Positions 23,438 to 32,637 of a DNA stretch of 59,598 bases are shown here, in pieces. Position numbers and translations under genes: made by a program. Source of the DNA: Actinomycetes bacterium (GTDB lineage: Bacteria > Actinomycetota > Actinomycetes > Actinomycetales > Actinomycetaceae); contig JAEWHO010000046.1 in the NCBI GenBank assembly GCA_023387755.1, positions 1-59,598 on the forward strand, given 5' to 3'. The number at the start of each line of letters is the position of its first letter. The stretch's first letter is position 1. The notes under the pieces are model-generated. The model had not been told where the DNA came from, searched no databases, and saw nothing but the letters and a program-made list of their open reading frames with translations.

Positions 23438-24756
23438 GCGTCACCCAACCTGGCACCCTCACCCCGGTCCTGACCAATCTGTGGGATAAGGACGAATCCT
23501 GGACGCTGGCTACCTACCGCGAGAACGGTGGCTACGAAGCCCTCGAAACCGCACTGGCAATGGACCCGGCAGAGATCACCGAAAAGGTAAAGTCCGCCGG
23601 TTTGCGCGGCCGTGGTGGAGCCGGCTTCCCAGCCGGGTTGAAATGGTCCTTCCTGCCCCAGCCCGACGGCGGCCCGCGCTACCTGGTCGTGAACGCGGAC
23701 GAGTCCGAACCGGGCACCTGTAAAGACATCCCGGTGATGATGCTGAACCCGCACGTGCTCATCGAAGGGGTCGCGATCACCTCCTACGCCATCGGCTGCA
23801 CCCACGCATTCATCTACCTGCGCGGTGAAGTCGTCCACGTCTACCGCCGTCTGCTGGCTGCGGTGCGGGAGGCGAAAGAAGCCGGACTGCTCGGCAAAAA
23901 CCTGGGCCCGCGCGGTGACTATGAACTTGAGGTCACCGTGCACGCCGGTGCTGGCGCCTACATCTGCGGTGAAGAAACCGCCCTGTTGGACTCCCTGGAA
24001 GGCCGCCGCGGCCAGCCCCGCCTGAAGCCGCCCTTCCCGGCGGTCGCGGGCCTGTACGCGCGCCCGACCGTCGTCAATAATGTGGAGACGGTCGCCTCCG
24101 TGCCCGGCATTATTCGTAACGGCACCGACTGGTTCACCGCTATGGGTACGGAAAAAAGCGCTGGTCACGGGATTTTCTCCGTCTCCGGGCACGTCAATAA
24201 CCCGGGCCAGTTCGAAGCGCCCTTCGGTATCACCATGCGCCAGCTGATCGAGATGGCCGGCGGTATCCGCAATGGGCACCGGTTGAAGTTCTGGACCCCG
24301 GGGGGTTCTTCCACCCCGATCTTCACCGAAGCAGAGCTCGATATTCCGCTCGATTACGAGCAGGTCGGTGCTGCCGGCTCCATGCTCGGCACCCGCGCGC
24401 TGCAGGTCTTTGACGAGACCACCTCGGTGGTGCGTGTGGTACGTGGCTGGACCGACTTCTACCAGCACGAATCCTGCGGTAAGTGCACCCCGTGCCGCGA
24501 AGGCACCTTCTGGATGAAGCAGATTATGCACCGCCTGGAAGCCGGTAAGGGCCAGCCCGGTGATGTAGAGCTGCTCGAAGAGATCGCCGGGAATATCCTG
24601 GGCCGCTCCTTCTGCGCCCTCGGAGATGCCTCCGCCACCCCGATCCAGTCCGGTATTAAACACTTCCGGGATGAATTCGAGGCAGGTTTGACTACCCCAG
24701 CCTGGGAACTGTTCCCCTATGAAGCAACCGCCGTCTTTGCTAAGGCAGGTGCCTAA
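23434..24756 (+). CDS. nuoF: NADH-quinone oxidoreductase subunit NuoF
   Basis: A 440-residue, 51-kDa-type subunit with the NADH site, FMN and 4Fe-4S cluster N3. GRGGAGFPAGLKW (near residue 62) and GAGAYICGEETALLDSLEG (near 172) are the NADH/FMN motifs. The N3 ligands are in ESCGKCTPCREGT plus the later Cys in FCALGDAS. This is where complex I takes electrons from NADH. GTG start overlapping nuoE by 4 nt; its stop overlaps the nuoG ATG. Confidence 0.97.
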   Translation: MSVTQPGTLTPVLTNLWDKDESWTLATYRENGGYEALETALAMDPAEITEKVKSAGLRGRGGAGFPAGLKWSFLPQPDGGPRYLVVNADESEPGTCKDIPVMMLNPHVLIEGVAITSYAIGCTHAFIYLRGEVVHVYRRLLAAVREAKEAGLLGKNLGPRGDYELEVTVHAGAGAYICGEETALLDSLEGRRGQPRLKPPFPAVAGLYARPTVVNNVETVASVPGIIRNGTDWFTAMGTEKSAGHGIFSVSGHVNNPGQFEAPFGITMRQLIEMAGGIRNGHRLKFWTPGGSSTPIFTEAELDIPLDYEQVGAAGSMLGTRALQVFDETTSVVRVVRGWTDFYQHESCGKCTPCREGTFWMKQIMHRLEAGKGQPGDVELLEEIAGNILGRSFCALGDASATPIQSGIKHFRDEFEAGLTTPAWELFPYEATAVFAKAGA

Positions 24757-27389
24757 TGACCACCCCTACTGCGTCCCCAGACCGCACGGCCGTTGAAATG
24801 GTGAAAGCCACCATTGACGGTATCCCCGTGGAGGTCCCCAAGGGAACATTGATCATCCGGGCCGCTGAGCAGGCCGGTATTACCATCCCGCGTTTTTGCG
24901 ACCACCCCTTGCTCAAACCTGCCGGTGCCTGCCGCCAGTGCCTGGTGGAAGTCGCCATGCCGGACCGCGAAGGTAACGTCCGCCCGATGCCGAAACCACA
25001 GGCCTCGTGCACCATGGAAGTTACCCCCGGTATGGAGGTGAAAACCCAGCACAGCTCCGAGGTGGCGGACAAGGCCCAGCACGGCGTGATGGAGTTCCTC
25101 CTCATCAACCACCCGCTGGACTGCCCGGTGTGTGACAAGGGCGGCGAATGCCCCCTGCAGAACCAGGCTATGAGCAACGGGCGCGCCCGCTCCCGCTTCA
25201 TCGACATTAAGCGCACCTACCCCAAGCCCATCCGCGTATCCACCGAGATTCTCTTGGATCGCGACCGGTGCATCCTGTGCCAACGCTGCACCCGCTTCTC
25301 CTCCCAGATCGCCGGTGACCCGTTCATCGCGCTGCAGGGACGCGGTGGCGGCACCCCCGGTTACGAGGTCCACGGCCTGCACGGCTCCCAGATCGGAACC
25401 TTCGATGAGCAGGTCCTCGATTTCGCGGCCACAGGGGATGGAGAACAGCCCGTTTTTGCGCGCGACGTCGCCGGCCCGGCCGGAGAAGCCGGTATGACTG
25501 CTGGTCTGGCGGCCGGCCCGGTCGGGGCAGCTGAACGCGATGAGTCTGGCCGCACGTTCGCCTCCTACTTCTCTGGTAACACCATCCAGATCTGCCCGGT
25601 GGGCGCGCTGACCAGCGCCACCTACCGCTTCCGCTCCCGCCCCTTCGACCTGGTTTCTACCCCGTCTGTTGCCGAACATGACGCCTCCGGTGCCGCCATC
25701 CGTGTGGATATGCGTCGCGGCACTATCCTGCGGCGCCTGGCCGGGGAAGACGCCGAGGTGAACGAGGAGTGGCTGACCGACAAGGACCGTTTCGCCTTCA
25801 CCTGGCAGGACGCCCCGGACCGGCTCCGCATGCCGCTGGTGCGCAATGAAGAAACTGGTGAACTGGTGGAAACCTCCTGGGCGGAAGCTTTCGAGGTGGC
25901 CGCTGAAGGCCTGACCAAGGCCCGCGCTAACGGTGGTGTTGCGGCCCTGCCCGGCGGCCGTCTCACTATTGAAGATGCGTTCGCCTGGTCCAAGTTCACC
26001 CGGCTCGCCTTGGGTACCAATGACGTCGATTACCGCTCCCGGGCTCACAGTCAGGAAGAAGCCAGCTTCCTGGCCGCTCATGTGGCCGGTCGGGGGCTCG
26101 GCGTCACCTTCTCCGACCTGGAAAAGGCCCCCGAGGTGCTCCTAGTGGCCTTTGAGGCGGAAGAAGAAGCCGGCAACGTGTTCCTACGCCTACGCAAGGG
26201 CGTCCTTGCCGGTAAGGTACACGTCACCACGGTGGCACCGTATTTGTCGCATGGCGCCCATAAGTTGTCCGCTGAACTTCTGCAGGCCGCGCCCGGCACC
26301 GAAACTGAAATAATTGACGCCATCGTTGACGGGGCCAGCCACGCCGAACTGAATTCGCTCTCTGGCCGGCTCACCCAGCCCGGTGCCGTGATCGTCGTCG
26401 GGGAACGCGCCGCGACCGTGCCGGGGCTGCTCTCCGCCGTCGTGAGACTCGCGGAACGCAGCGGTGCCGAGATCGTGTGGATTCCGCGCCGCGCCGGCGA
26501 GCGGGCCGCCATTGATGCGGGCTTGCTGCCCGGGCTCCTGCCCGGTGGGCGCCCCAGTGCCGACGCCGAAGCCCGCGTGGATGTGAATGCCGTCTTCGGC
26601 GGGGAGTCCCTGCCGAGCGAACCCGGCCGGGATATGACCGAGATTCTCCTCGCCCTGGCCAGTGGCCAGCTGGCGGGCGCCGTCGTCGGCGGTATGGATC
26701 TGGCAGACCTGCCCGATCCCGTCCTGGCCGAGCGCGCATTGCGAACCGCATTCGTGGTGCAGCTAGAAGTCCGGCGTACCGCGATTACGCCACTGGCGCA
26801 GGTCGTGCTGCCGGTCGCGCCGCCCGTCGAAAAGGCTGGTACCTTCCTCAACTGGGAAGGCCGCTACCGTCCCTTCGGGCAGGTACGCACCTCCCATCAC
26901 CAGTCCGACCGGCAGGTGCTGGCCGAACTGGCGGACTACCTGGGGATCGACCTCGGCGTCGCTACCCTGCAGGATGTGCACGGCCAGCTCACTGAACTAC
27001 TCGACTGGAACGGTGCCGTCCCGGTCTTTGCCGCCAGCGAACGCGGCGAAATCCCGCACGCCTCCGGCACTGACGCGGTTCTCGCCACCTGGCGCATGAT
27101 GCTTGATAACGCCAGCATGCAACAGTGCGAACCCCACCTGGCTGGTACGGCCCGCCGCGCGGTGGCTCGCATCAGCGCGGAGATGGCCGCGGAGGTTGGC
27201 ATCCAGGACGGCGCAATGCTCACCGTTAACGGCCCGGCCGGCGAGGTCAGCCTGCCCGTAGTCATCACCGATATGCCGCATCATGTGGTGTGGCTGCCCC
27301 AGCATTCACCCGGCTGCTCGGTCTACCAAGACCTCGGAGTACAGGCCGGAGACGTCGTCTCGCTGGCAACAAAGGAGGTCACCCGATGA
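24756..27389 (+). CDS. nuoG: NADH-quinone oxidoreductase subunit NuoG
   Basis: An 877-residue, 75-kDa-type subunit carrying several iron-sulphur clusters between NuoF and NuoB. The N-terminal 2Fe-2S domain has PRFCDHPLLKPAGACRQCLVEV (shown in two parts: PRFCDHPLLK, GACRQCLVEV). The 4Fe-4S ligands follow in CPVCDKGGECPLQ and CILCQRCTRF. The molybdopterin-oxidoreductase-like half is degenerate, as is normal in complex I. An Ala/Gly-rich segment around residues 225-265 (GEQPVFARDVAGPAGEAGM) interrupts the core and looks like an actinobacterial insertion. Confidence 0.96.
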   Translation: MTTPTASPDRTAVEMVKATIDGIPVEVPKGTLIIRAAEQAGITIPRFCDHPLLKPAGACRQCLVEVAMPDREGNVRPMPKPQASCTMEVTPGMEVKTQHSSEVADKAQHGVMEFLLINHPLDCPVCDKGGECPLQNQAMSNGRARSRFIDIKRTYPKPIRVSTEILLDRDRCILCQRCTRFSSQIAGDPFIALQGRGGGTPGYEVHGLHGSQIGTFDEQVLDFAATGDGEQPVFARDVAGPAGEAGMTAGLAAGPVGAAERDESGRTFASYFSGNTIQICPVGALTSATYRFRSRPFDLVSTPSVAEHDASGAAIRVDMRRGTILRRLAGEDAEVNEEWLTDKDRFAFTWQDAPDRLRMPLVRNEETGELVETSWAEAFEVAAEGLTKARANGGVAALPGGRLTIEDAFAWSKFTRLALGTNDVDYRSRAHSQEEASFLAAHVAGRGLGVTFSDLEKAPEVLLVAFEAEEEAGNVFLRLRKGVLAGKVHVTTVAPYLSHGAHKLSAELLQAAPGTETEIIDAIVDGASHAELNSLSGRLTQPGAVIVVGERAATVPGLLSAVVRLAERSGAEIVWIPRRAGERAAIDAGLLPGLLPGGRPSADAEARVDVNAVFGGESLPSEPGRDMTEILLALASGQLAGAVVGGMDLADLPDPVLAERALRTAFVVQLEVRRTAITPLAQVVLPVAPPVEKAGTFLNWEGRYRPFGQVRTSHHQSDRQVLAELADYLGIDLGVATLQDVHGQLTELLDWNGAVPVFAASERGEIPHASGTDAVLATWRMMLDNASMQQCEPHLAGTARRAVARISAEMAAEVGIQDGAMLTVNGPAGEVSLPVVITDMPHHVVWLPQHSPGCSVYQDLGVQAGDVVSLATKEVTR

Positions 27390-28735
27390 GTGCCCTAACG
27401 ACGGCGCTCGCCGTGCCAATGAACGCCCATCCGGTCGCGGATATCAGCAATGACACCTGGTGGATCACGCTGATCAAGGCTGTGTTCATCCTGGTATTCC
27501 TGCTGCTATCCGTTCTCATGGCACTGTGGGTGGAGCGGCGCGGCCTCGGCCGTATGCAGACCCGGCCCGGCCCGAACGTCCACGGTCCCTTCGGTCTGTT
27601 CCAGGCCCTGGCCGATGCGCTCAAGCTGGTGCTGAAGGAAGACTTCATGCTCAAGGGCGCGGATAAGGTCATCTACATCATGGCCCCCGCTATCGCCGCC
27701 TTCTCCGCCTTCATGGTGTACGCGGTGCTGCCGTTCGGGCCGGAAGTCAACCTCTTCGGTATCACTACGCCGCTGCAGCTAACCGACTTCCCCGTCGCGG
27801 TCCTCTACATTTTGGGGGTTACCGCTTTCGGTGTGTACGGCATCGTCTTGGGTGGGTGGTCATCCAACTCCACCTACCCGCTGCTCGGCTCGGTCCGTTC
27901 TTCCGCCCAGGTCATCTCCTACGAACTGGCCATGGGATTGTCGCTGGTCTCGGTCTTCGTCGTCGCCGGGTCAATGTCCACCTCGCAGATCGTGGATTCG
28001 CAGGTACGGCTGTGGTGGTTCGTCGCATTAGCCCCCGCGTTCGTCGTGTACGTGATCTCGATGGTTGGGGAAGTGAACCGTCTGCCCTTCGACCTTCCCG
28101 AAGCTGAAGGTGAGCTCGTGGCCGGCCACATGGTGGAATACTCCTCCATGAAATTCGCCTGGTTCTTCCTGGCCGAATACATCAATATGTTCAATGTTTC
28201 CGGCGTGTGTGCCACCCTGTTCCTGGGTGGTTGGCGGGCCCCTTGGCCACTGTCAGCGCTCTTCGACGGCGCTTTGAATACCGGCTGGTGGCCGATGCTC
28301 TGGTTCATCATCAAGGTGTGGGCGGTCATGTTCTTCATGATCTGGGTGCGCGGCACTCTGCTGCGCTTCCGCTACGACCAGTTCATGAAGCTCGGCTGGA
28401 AGGTCCTGATCCCGGTCTCGCTCGGCTGGCTGGTGCTGGTCTCCGTCGTCCAGGGCATTCGCCGGTTCACCGATCTACAGCTGTCCACCCTGCTCTACAC
28501 GATTAGCGGCATCTTCGTCGTCATCATGATCATCATGCTGCTGATCCCAGAGAAGGATGAAGCCGCCGACGACTACCAGAACGACACCGACGGCGTCGTC
28601 GACCCGGATGCCGAATTCGACGCCTTCGCGGGCGGCTATCCAGTGCCGCCCCTACCGGGGCAGCAGCTACCGCCCTCCCCGCGCGCCCAGCGCCGGGCGG
28701 TTGACACTGTGATTGAGGAGGAAGCTGATGTCTAA
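27386..28735 (+). CDS. nuoH: NADH-quinone oxidoreductase subunit NuoH
   Basis: A 449-residue membrane subunit linking the peripheral arm to the proton-pumping arm; eight to nine helices. The signatures VERRGLGRMQTRPGPNV and NRLPFDLPEAEGELVAG carry the conserved charged residues of the quinone tunnel. ATG 27386 was chosen because it overlaps the nuoG stop (ATGA) and follows GGAGG; longer in-frame starts lie inside nuoG. The last ~70 residues after LIPEKDEAADD are a hydrophilic, Asp/Pro-rich tail absent from E. coli NuoH. Confidence 0.96.
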   Translation: MSALTTALAVPMNAHPVADISNDTWWITLIKAVFILVFLLLSVLMALWVERRGLGRMQTRPGPNVHGPFGLFQALADALKLVLKEDFMLKGADKVIYIMAPAIAAFSAFMVYAVLPFGPEVNLFGITTPLQLTDFPVAVLYILGVTAFGVYGIVLGGWSSNSTYPLLGSVRSSAQVISYELAMGLSLVSVFVVAGSMSTSQIVDSQVRLWWFVALAPAFVVYVISMVGEVNRLPFDLPEAEGELVAGHMVEYSSMKFAWFFLAEYINMFNVSGVCATLFLGGWRAPWPLSALFDGALNTGWWPMLWFIIKVWAVMFFMIWVRGTLLRFRYDQFMKLGWKVLIPVSLGWLVLVSVVQGIRRFTDLQLSTLLYTISGIFVVIMIIMLLIPEKDEAADDYQNDTDGVVDPDAEFDAFAGGYPVPPLPGQQLPPSPRAQRRAVDTVIEEEADV

Positions 28736-29405
28736 GAAGGACATATCGAAAGGCACCTCGGGGGACGTGACCAAGCACGAGCCAATGCGCTTTGCCCCGG
28801 ATGAAAAGGGCCCCATTGGACGCTTCTTCGCTCCGGTAGCCGGGTTTGGCATCACCATCACCTCGATGTTCCGGCCGACGGTGACTGAACAGTACCCGTT
28901 CGAGAAGGTTCCCACCCAGCCGCGCTACCACGGCCGTCACCAGCTCAACCGCTACGACGACGGCCTGGAAAAGTGCATCGGCTGTGAGCTGTGTGCATGG
29001 GCCTGCCCCGCAGACGCCATCTTGGTTGAGGCTGGAGACAACACGCCGGATGCGCAATACTCCCCGGGAGAGCGCTACGGGCGCGTCTACCAGATCAACT
29101 ATCTGCGCTGTATCTTCTGCGGCCTCTGCATTGAAGCCTGCCCCACGCGGGCCTTGACCATGACCAACGAATACGAGTTGGCTGGCCCCACCCGCGAAGG
29201 CCTTATCTACGAAAAGCAGGACCTGTTGGCCCCGCTGGAAGAAGGCATGTTGGCAGCCCCCCACCCAATGGTGGAGGGGATGACCGACGACGATTACTAC
29301 CGCGGTGATGTCACTGCCCCCACGAGCGCCCAGCGCGAATGGGTGGAACAGCACCGTCCGAATGATCCCACCCTCACGCCAGCTCAGAAGGGAGAACACA
29401 AGTGA
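28728..29405 (+). CDS. nuoI: NADH-quinone oxidoreductase subunit NuoI
   Basis: A 225-residue, ferredoxin-like subunit with clusters N6a and N6b. Two complete 4Fe-4S motifs are visible: CIGCELCAWACP and CIFCGLCIEACP. The ATG at 28728 follows GAGGAGGAAGC closely and overlaps the nuoH end by 8 nt; the upstream TTG at 28713 is less likely. The C-terminal ~50 residues form the typical actinobacterial extension. It overlaps nuoJ by 4 nt. Confidence 0.96.
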   Translation: MSKKDISKGTSGDVTKHEPMRFAPDEKGPIGRFFAPVAGFGITITSMFRPTVTEQYPFEKVPTQPRYHGRHQLNRYDDGLEKCIGCELCAWACPADAILVEAGDNTPDAQYSPGERYGRVYQINYLRCIFCGLCIEACPTRALTMTNEYELAGPTREGLIYEKQDLLAPLEEGMLAAPHPMVEGMTDDDYYRGDVTAPTSAQREWVEQHRPNDPTLTPAQKGEHK

Positions 29406-30358
29406 CCTCCGCTCTGGCAGCGCAGGCCGCGCAAGAGGCCATTGGCACGGGGGAGACGGTCCTCTTCTGGATCCTCGCCCCGCTGATGGTGATCTTCGCG
29501 CTCGGCCTTATCTTTGCCCGCAAGGCGGTCTACGCGGCAGTCTCAGTCGTCTTCGTGATGATTTGCCTGGCCGCCATCTACATCGCCCTGGAGGCACCCT
29601 TCCTCGGGGTGGTGCAGGTGGTTGTGTACACGGGCGCCATCATGATGATGTTCCTCTTCGTGCTCATGCTCGTGGGTGTGGACGCCTCAGATTCGCTTAT
29701 TGAAACCATCAAAAACCAGCGCTGGATTACGGTCCTCGCCGGGCTCGGCCTTCTCATCGTCATCGTGGCCACCCTCGGCTGGGTCACCTACGCACCCCCC
29801 GCTGGCCTAGAGATCGCCAATGCGGAAACCAACCCGGTTGGAGTTGCCCAGGTGATCTTCGGGGAGCACGTCTTCGCGATGGAACTCACCGGCGCGCTGC
29901 TCATCACCGCCGCTCTGGGGGCCTTGACCCTCACCCACCGCGATCGCCTCCACCGCCGTATCACGCAGCGCGACGTCGCCGATGCCAAGATGCGCGCCTG
30001 GGCGCGTGGTAACGGGCGGATCGCCCAGCTGCCGGCCCCCGGCGTCTACGCTCGCCACAATGCGGCCGACGTCCCGGCTCTAGCCGCCGACGGTAGCCCG
30101 ATCACCGATTCGGTGCCGAAGGTGCTGCGGGTACGTGGCCAGCAGCGCGATATTGGCGAGTTCGCCCTGGACCCGGCCGCGCACGTGAATGATCACGTCG
30201 CTCAGGGCGGGGCTAAGAATATGCCCGGCCAGCCGGCTGTGGAACTGCCCGCCGAGCTCACCAACCACCGACGGCCCAAAGCTCTGCCGGGCGCCGCTGC
30301 CGGCGCCGACGGCGCTGAGGCGGATACCGCTAGCGAGGAAGAAGGTCAGGATTCATGA
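29402..30358 (+). CDS. nuoJ: NADH-quinone oxidoreductase subunit NuoJ
   Basis: A 318-residue membrane subunit. Five helices occupy roughly residues 20-180, including the conserved glycine-containing third helix region APFLGVVQVVVYTGAIMMMFLF. From about residue 185 there is a ~130-residue soluble extension, Ala/Pro/Gly-rich, which is long even for this phylum and has no motif I recognise. GTG start overlapping nuoI by 4 nt; the stop overlaps the nuoK start (ATGA). Confidence 0.95.
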   Translation: MTSALAAQAAQEAIGTGETVLFWILAPLMVIFALGLIFARKAVYAAVSVVFVMICLAAIYIALEAPFLGVVQVVVYTGAIMMMFLFVLMLVGVDASDSLIETIKNQRWITVLAGLGLLIVIVATLGWVTYAPPAGLEIANAETNPVGVAQVIFGEHVFAMELTGALLITAALGALTLTHRDRLHRRITQRDVADAKMRAWARGNGRIAQLPAPGVYARHNAADVPALAADGSPITDSVPKVLRVRGQQRDIGEFALDPAAHVNDHVAQGGAKNMPGQPAVELPAELTNHRRPKALPGAAAGADGAEADTASEEEGQDS

Positions 30359-30654
30359 GTATGCTGAACTACCTCGTACTGGCGGGGATCCTCTTTACCG
30401 TCGGAGCTATCACTGTTCTGGTACGCCGCAACGCGATTATCGCGTTCATGGGGGTCGAGTTGATGCTCAACGCGACTAACCTCGTACTGGTCACCTTCTC
30501 CCGCATGAGCGGGAATCTCAACGGCCAGGTTATGGCTTTCTTCGTCATGGTCGTAGCTGCTGCCGAAGTAGTGATCGGTCTGGCGATTATCGTGTCCATT
30601 TTCCGAACCCGCAGGTCCGCGTCGCTGGACGACGTCAGCCTGCTGAAGAACTAG
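30355..30654 (+). CDS. nuoK: NADH-quinone oxidoreductase subunit NuoK
   Basis: A 99-residue, three-helix membrane subunit with the proton-channel glutamates visible in AFMGVELMLNATNL and AAAEVVIGLAIIV. The length is exactly that of the family. It overlaps nuoJ by 4 nt; nuoL follows after 12 nt with a GAGGAGG ribosome site. Confidence 0.97.
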   Translation: MSMLNYLVLAGILFTVGAITVLVRRNAIIAFMGVELMLNATNLVLVTFSRMSGNLNGQVMAFFVMVVAAAEVVIGLAIIVSIFRTRRSASLDDVSLLKN

Positions 30655-30666
30655 AGGAGGGAATCA

Positions 30667-32616
30667 ATGCACTCCATGCTTCTTCCAGCAGGTGCGGCGC
30701 TCACTCCGGCCGCAGCTCAGGGTGCAGCCAGCATGGCACCCCTGATGATCCTGATCCCGTTGGCAGCGGCGGCGATTCTGCTCCTGGCCGGGCGTACCAC
30801 GGATCGGTGGGGGCACTGGGTAGCCGTCGTCGCATCGTGGTCGTCCTTCGTCATCGGCGCGCTCATCCTGTTCCAGCTCTTTGGCATGGAACCTGGCCAG
30901 CGGGTGCTGGGTGTGCACGTCTACGACTGGATTACCGGACCACTGAATATCGGCGTCGGCATGCTGGTCGATCCACTGTCCATGACGTTCGTGATGCTGG
31001 TGACCTTCGTTGGCTCCCTCATCCACGTCTACGCCGTGGCCTATATGGAGCATGACGCCGACCGCCGTCGCTTCTTCGCCTACCTCAATCTGTTCATCGC
31101 CGCGATGCTCACGCTGGTTCTGGCCGACTCTTACGCCCTGCTCTTTGTGGGTTGGGAAGGTGTGGGCCTGGCCTCCTACCTGCTGATCGGCTTCTGGAAC
31201 TACGTACCCGAGTACGCTACCGCTGCCAAGAAGGCCTTCGTGATGAACCGCGTTGGTGACGCGGGACTGCTGCTGGCTATGGGGGCTATGTTTGCCTCCC
31301 TCGGTTCGGTGAAGTACTCCGATGCTTTCGCGGCCGCCGGCGGCGCCTCCACCCAGTGGCTGACCGTCATCGGCCTGCTGCTGCTCGTGGGTGCGTGCGG
31401 TAAATCGGCGCAGTTCCCGCTGCAAGCCTGGCTGGGTGACGCTATGGCTGGCCCAACGCCGGTGTCCGCACTGATCCACGCGGCCACCATGGTGACCGCG
31501 GGCGTCTACCTGGTGGTGCGGTCCGGCCCGATCTATATCGGTGCACCGGACGCCCAACTCGCCGTCGCTATTATCGGTGCGATCACGCTGCTCTTCGGTG
31601 CTATCGTCGGCTGCGCTAAGGACGATATGAAGAAGGTGCTGGCTGCCTCCACCATGAGCCAGATCGGCTACATGATGCTGGCCGCGGGGCTGGGGCCCAT
31701 CGGCGCTGCCTTTGCGATCTTCCACCTGCTCACCCACGGTTTCTTTAAAGCCCAAATGTTCCTCGGTGCCGGCTCGGTGATGCACGGGATGGATGACCAA
31801 GTCGATATGCGCCGCTTCGGTGGGCTATCCAAGTACATGAAGGTCACCTGGATTACCTTCGCTATCGGCTGGCTCGCGATCCTGGGTATCCCGCCGTTTG
31901 CTGGTTTCTTCTCCAAGGACAAGATCATCGAAGCCGCCTTCGTGGGCGAGGGGATACGCCCGTGGATCTTCGGCATGATCGCCCTAATCGGTGCCGGTAT
32001 TACCGCGTTCTATATGTCCCGCCTGTTCTTCATGGTCTTCCATGGCCAGAAGCGCTGGAGCAAGACCCGCACCGGCGAAGATCAGCACCCGCATGAATCC
32101 CCGGCACTCATGACTGTGCCGATGATCATCCTGTCGGTCTTCTCCATTGGCCTGGGGGCCGTACTCACCTACGTGTGGGATTTTGCGGCCTGGCTGGAAC
32201 CCGTCGTCGGGCATGTTGAGCACCACGAACCGGTGCTCGCGGTGCCGGTGATTATGGGGGCGACGCTCACGGTGGTGATTCTTGGTGTGCTGCTCGCGGT
32301 TGTGCTCTTCGCCCGCCGCGAGGTGGCCACGGAACCGCCGGCCGCTAATGCGCTCGTGCGGGCCGCCCGCGCGGACCTCCACCAAGACGCTATTAACGAA
32401 GCTGTCTTTATGGTCCCCGGTCAGATGCTGACCCGGGGTGTGCAAGAAGCCGATCACCTCGCCGTCGATGGCGCGGTGATGGGTCTGGCTCGGGGGACCG
32501 GTGGCCTTGGCCGCCTACTCGGCCGGGTTCACAACGGCTATATCCGCTCCTATGCAGCCCTGACTGTCCTCGGCGTCGTGGTGGCGCTGGCAGTCCTGCT
32601 GCTGTCACGGATCTAA
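30667..32616 (+). CDS. nuoL: NADH-quinone oxidoreductase subunit NuoL
   Basis: A 649-residue antiporter-like subunit, the distal proton pump of complex I with a long lateral helix at the C-terminus. The core segments FVGWEGVGLASYLLIGFW, FPLQAWLGDAMAGPTPVSALIHAATMV (seen as two adjacent blocks) and the channel lysines in KDDMKKVLA and FFSKDKI are present. A short His-rich stretch (GHVEHHEPVLA) lies in a loop near residue 515. GAGGAGG ribosome site; nuoM follows after 21 nt. Confidence 0.97.
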   Translation: MHSMLLPAGAALTPAAAQGAASMAPLMILIPLAAAAILLLAGRTTDRWGHWVAVVASWSSFVIGALILFQLFGMEPGQRVLGVHVYDWITGPLNIGVGMLVDPLSMTFVMLVTFVGSLIHVYAVAYMEHDADRRRFFAYLNLFIAAMLTLVLADSYALLFVGWEGVGLASYLLIGFWNYVPEYATAAKKAFVMNRVGDAGLLLAMGAMFASLGSVKYSDAFAAAGGASTQWLTVIGLLLLVGACGKSAQFPLQAWLGDAMAGPTPVSALIHAATMVTAGVYLVVRSGPIYIGAPDAQLAVAIIGAITLLFGAIVGCAKDDMKKVLAASTMSQIGYMMLAAGLGPIGAAFAIFHLLTHGFFKAQMFLGAGSVMHGMDDQVDMRRFGGLSKYMKVTWITFAIGWLAILGIPPFAGFFSKDKIIEAAFVGEGIRPWIFGMIALIGAGITAFYMSRLFFMVFHGQKRWSKTRTGEDQHPHESPALMTVPMIILSVFSIGLGAVLTYVWDFAAWLEPVVGHVEHHEPVLAVPVIMGATLTVVILGVLLAVVLFARREVATEPPAANALVRAARADLHQDAINEAVFMVPGQMLTRGVQEADHLAVDGAVMGLARGTGGLGRLLGRVHNGYIRSYAALTVLGVVVALAVLLLSRI

Positions 32617-32637
32617 CCGGGAAAGGTAGAAAAACGA

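Noticed and set aside
23170..24663. 497-residue open frame on the minus strand opposite nuoE/nuoF
   Set aside because: It mirrors the codons of nuoF, which has every motif of its family; the composition (Gly, His, Gln, Val-rich) is typical of antisense frames in high-GC genes.
24753..26081. 442-residue minus-strand frame opposite nuoG
   Set aside because: Antisense shadow of the 2Fe-2S and 4Fe-4S region of nuoG; no start signal or recognisable motif.
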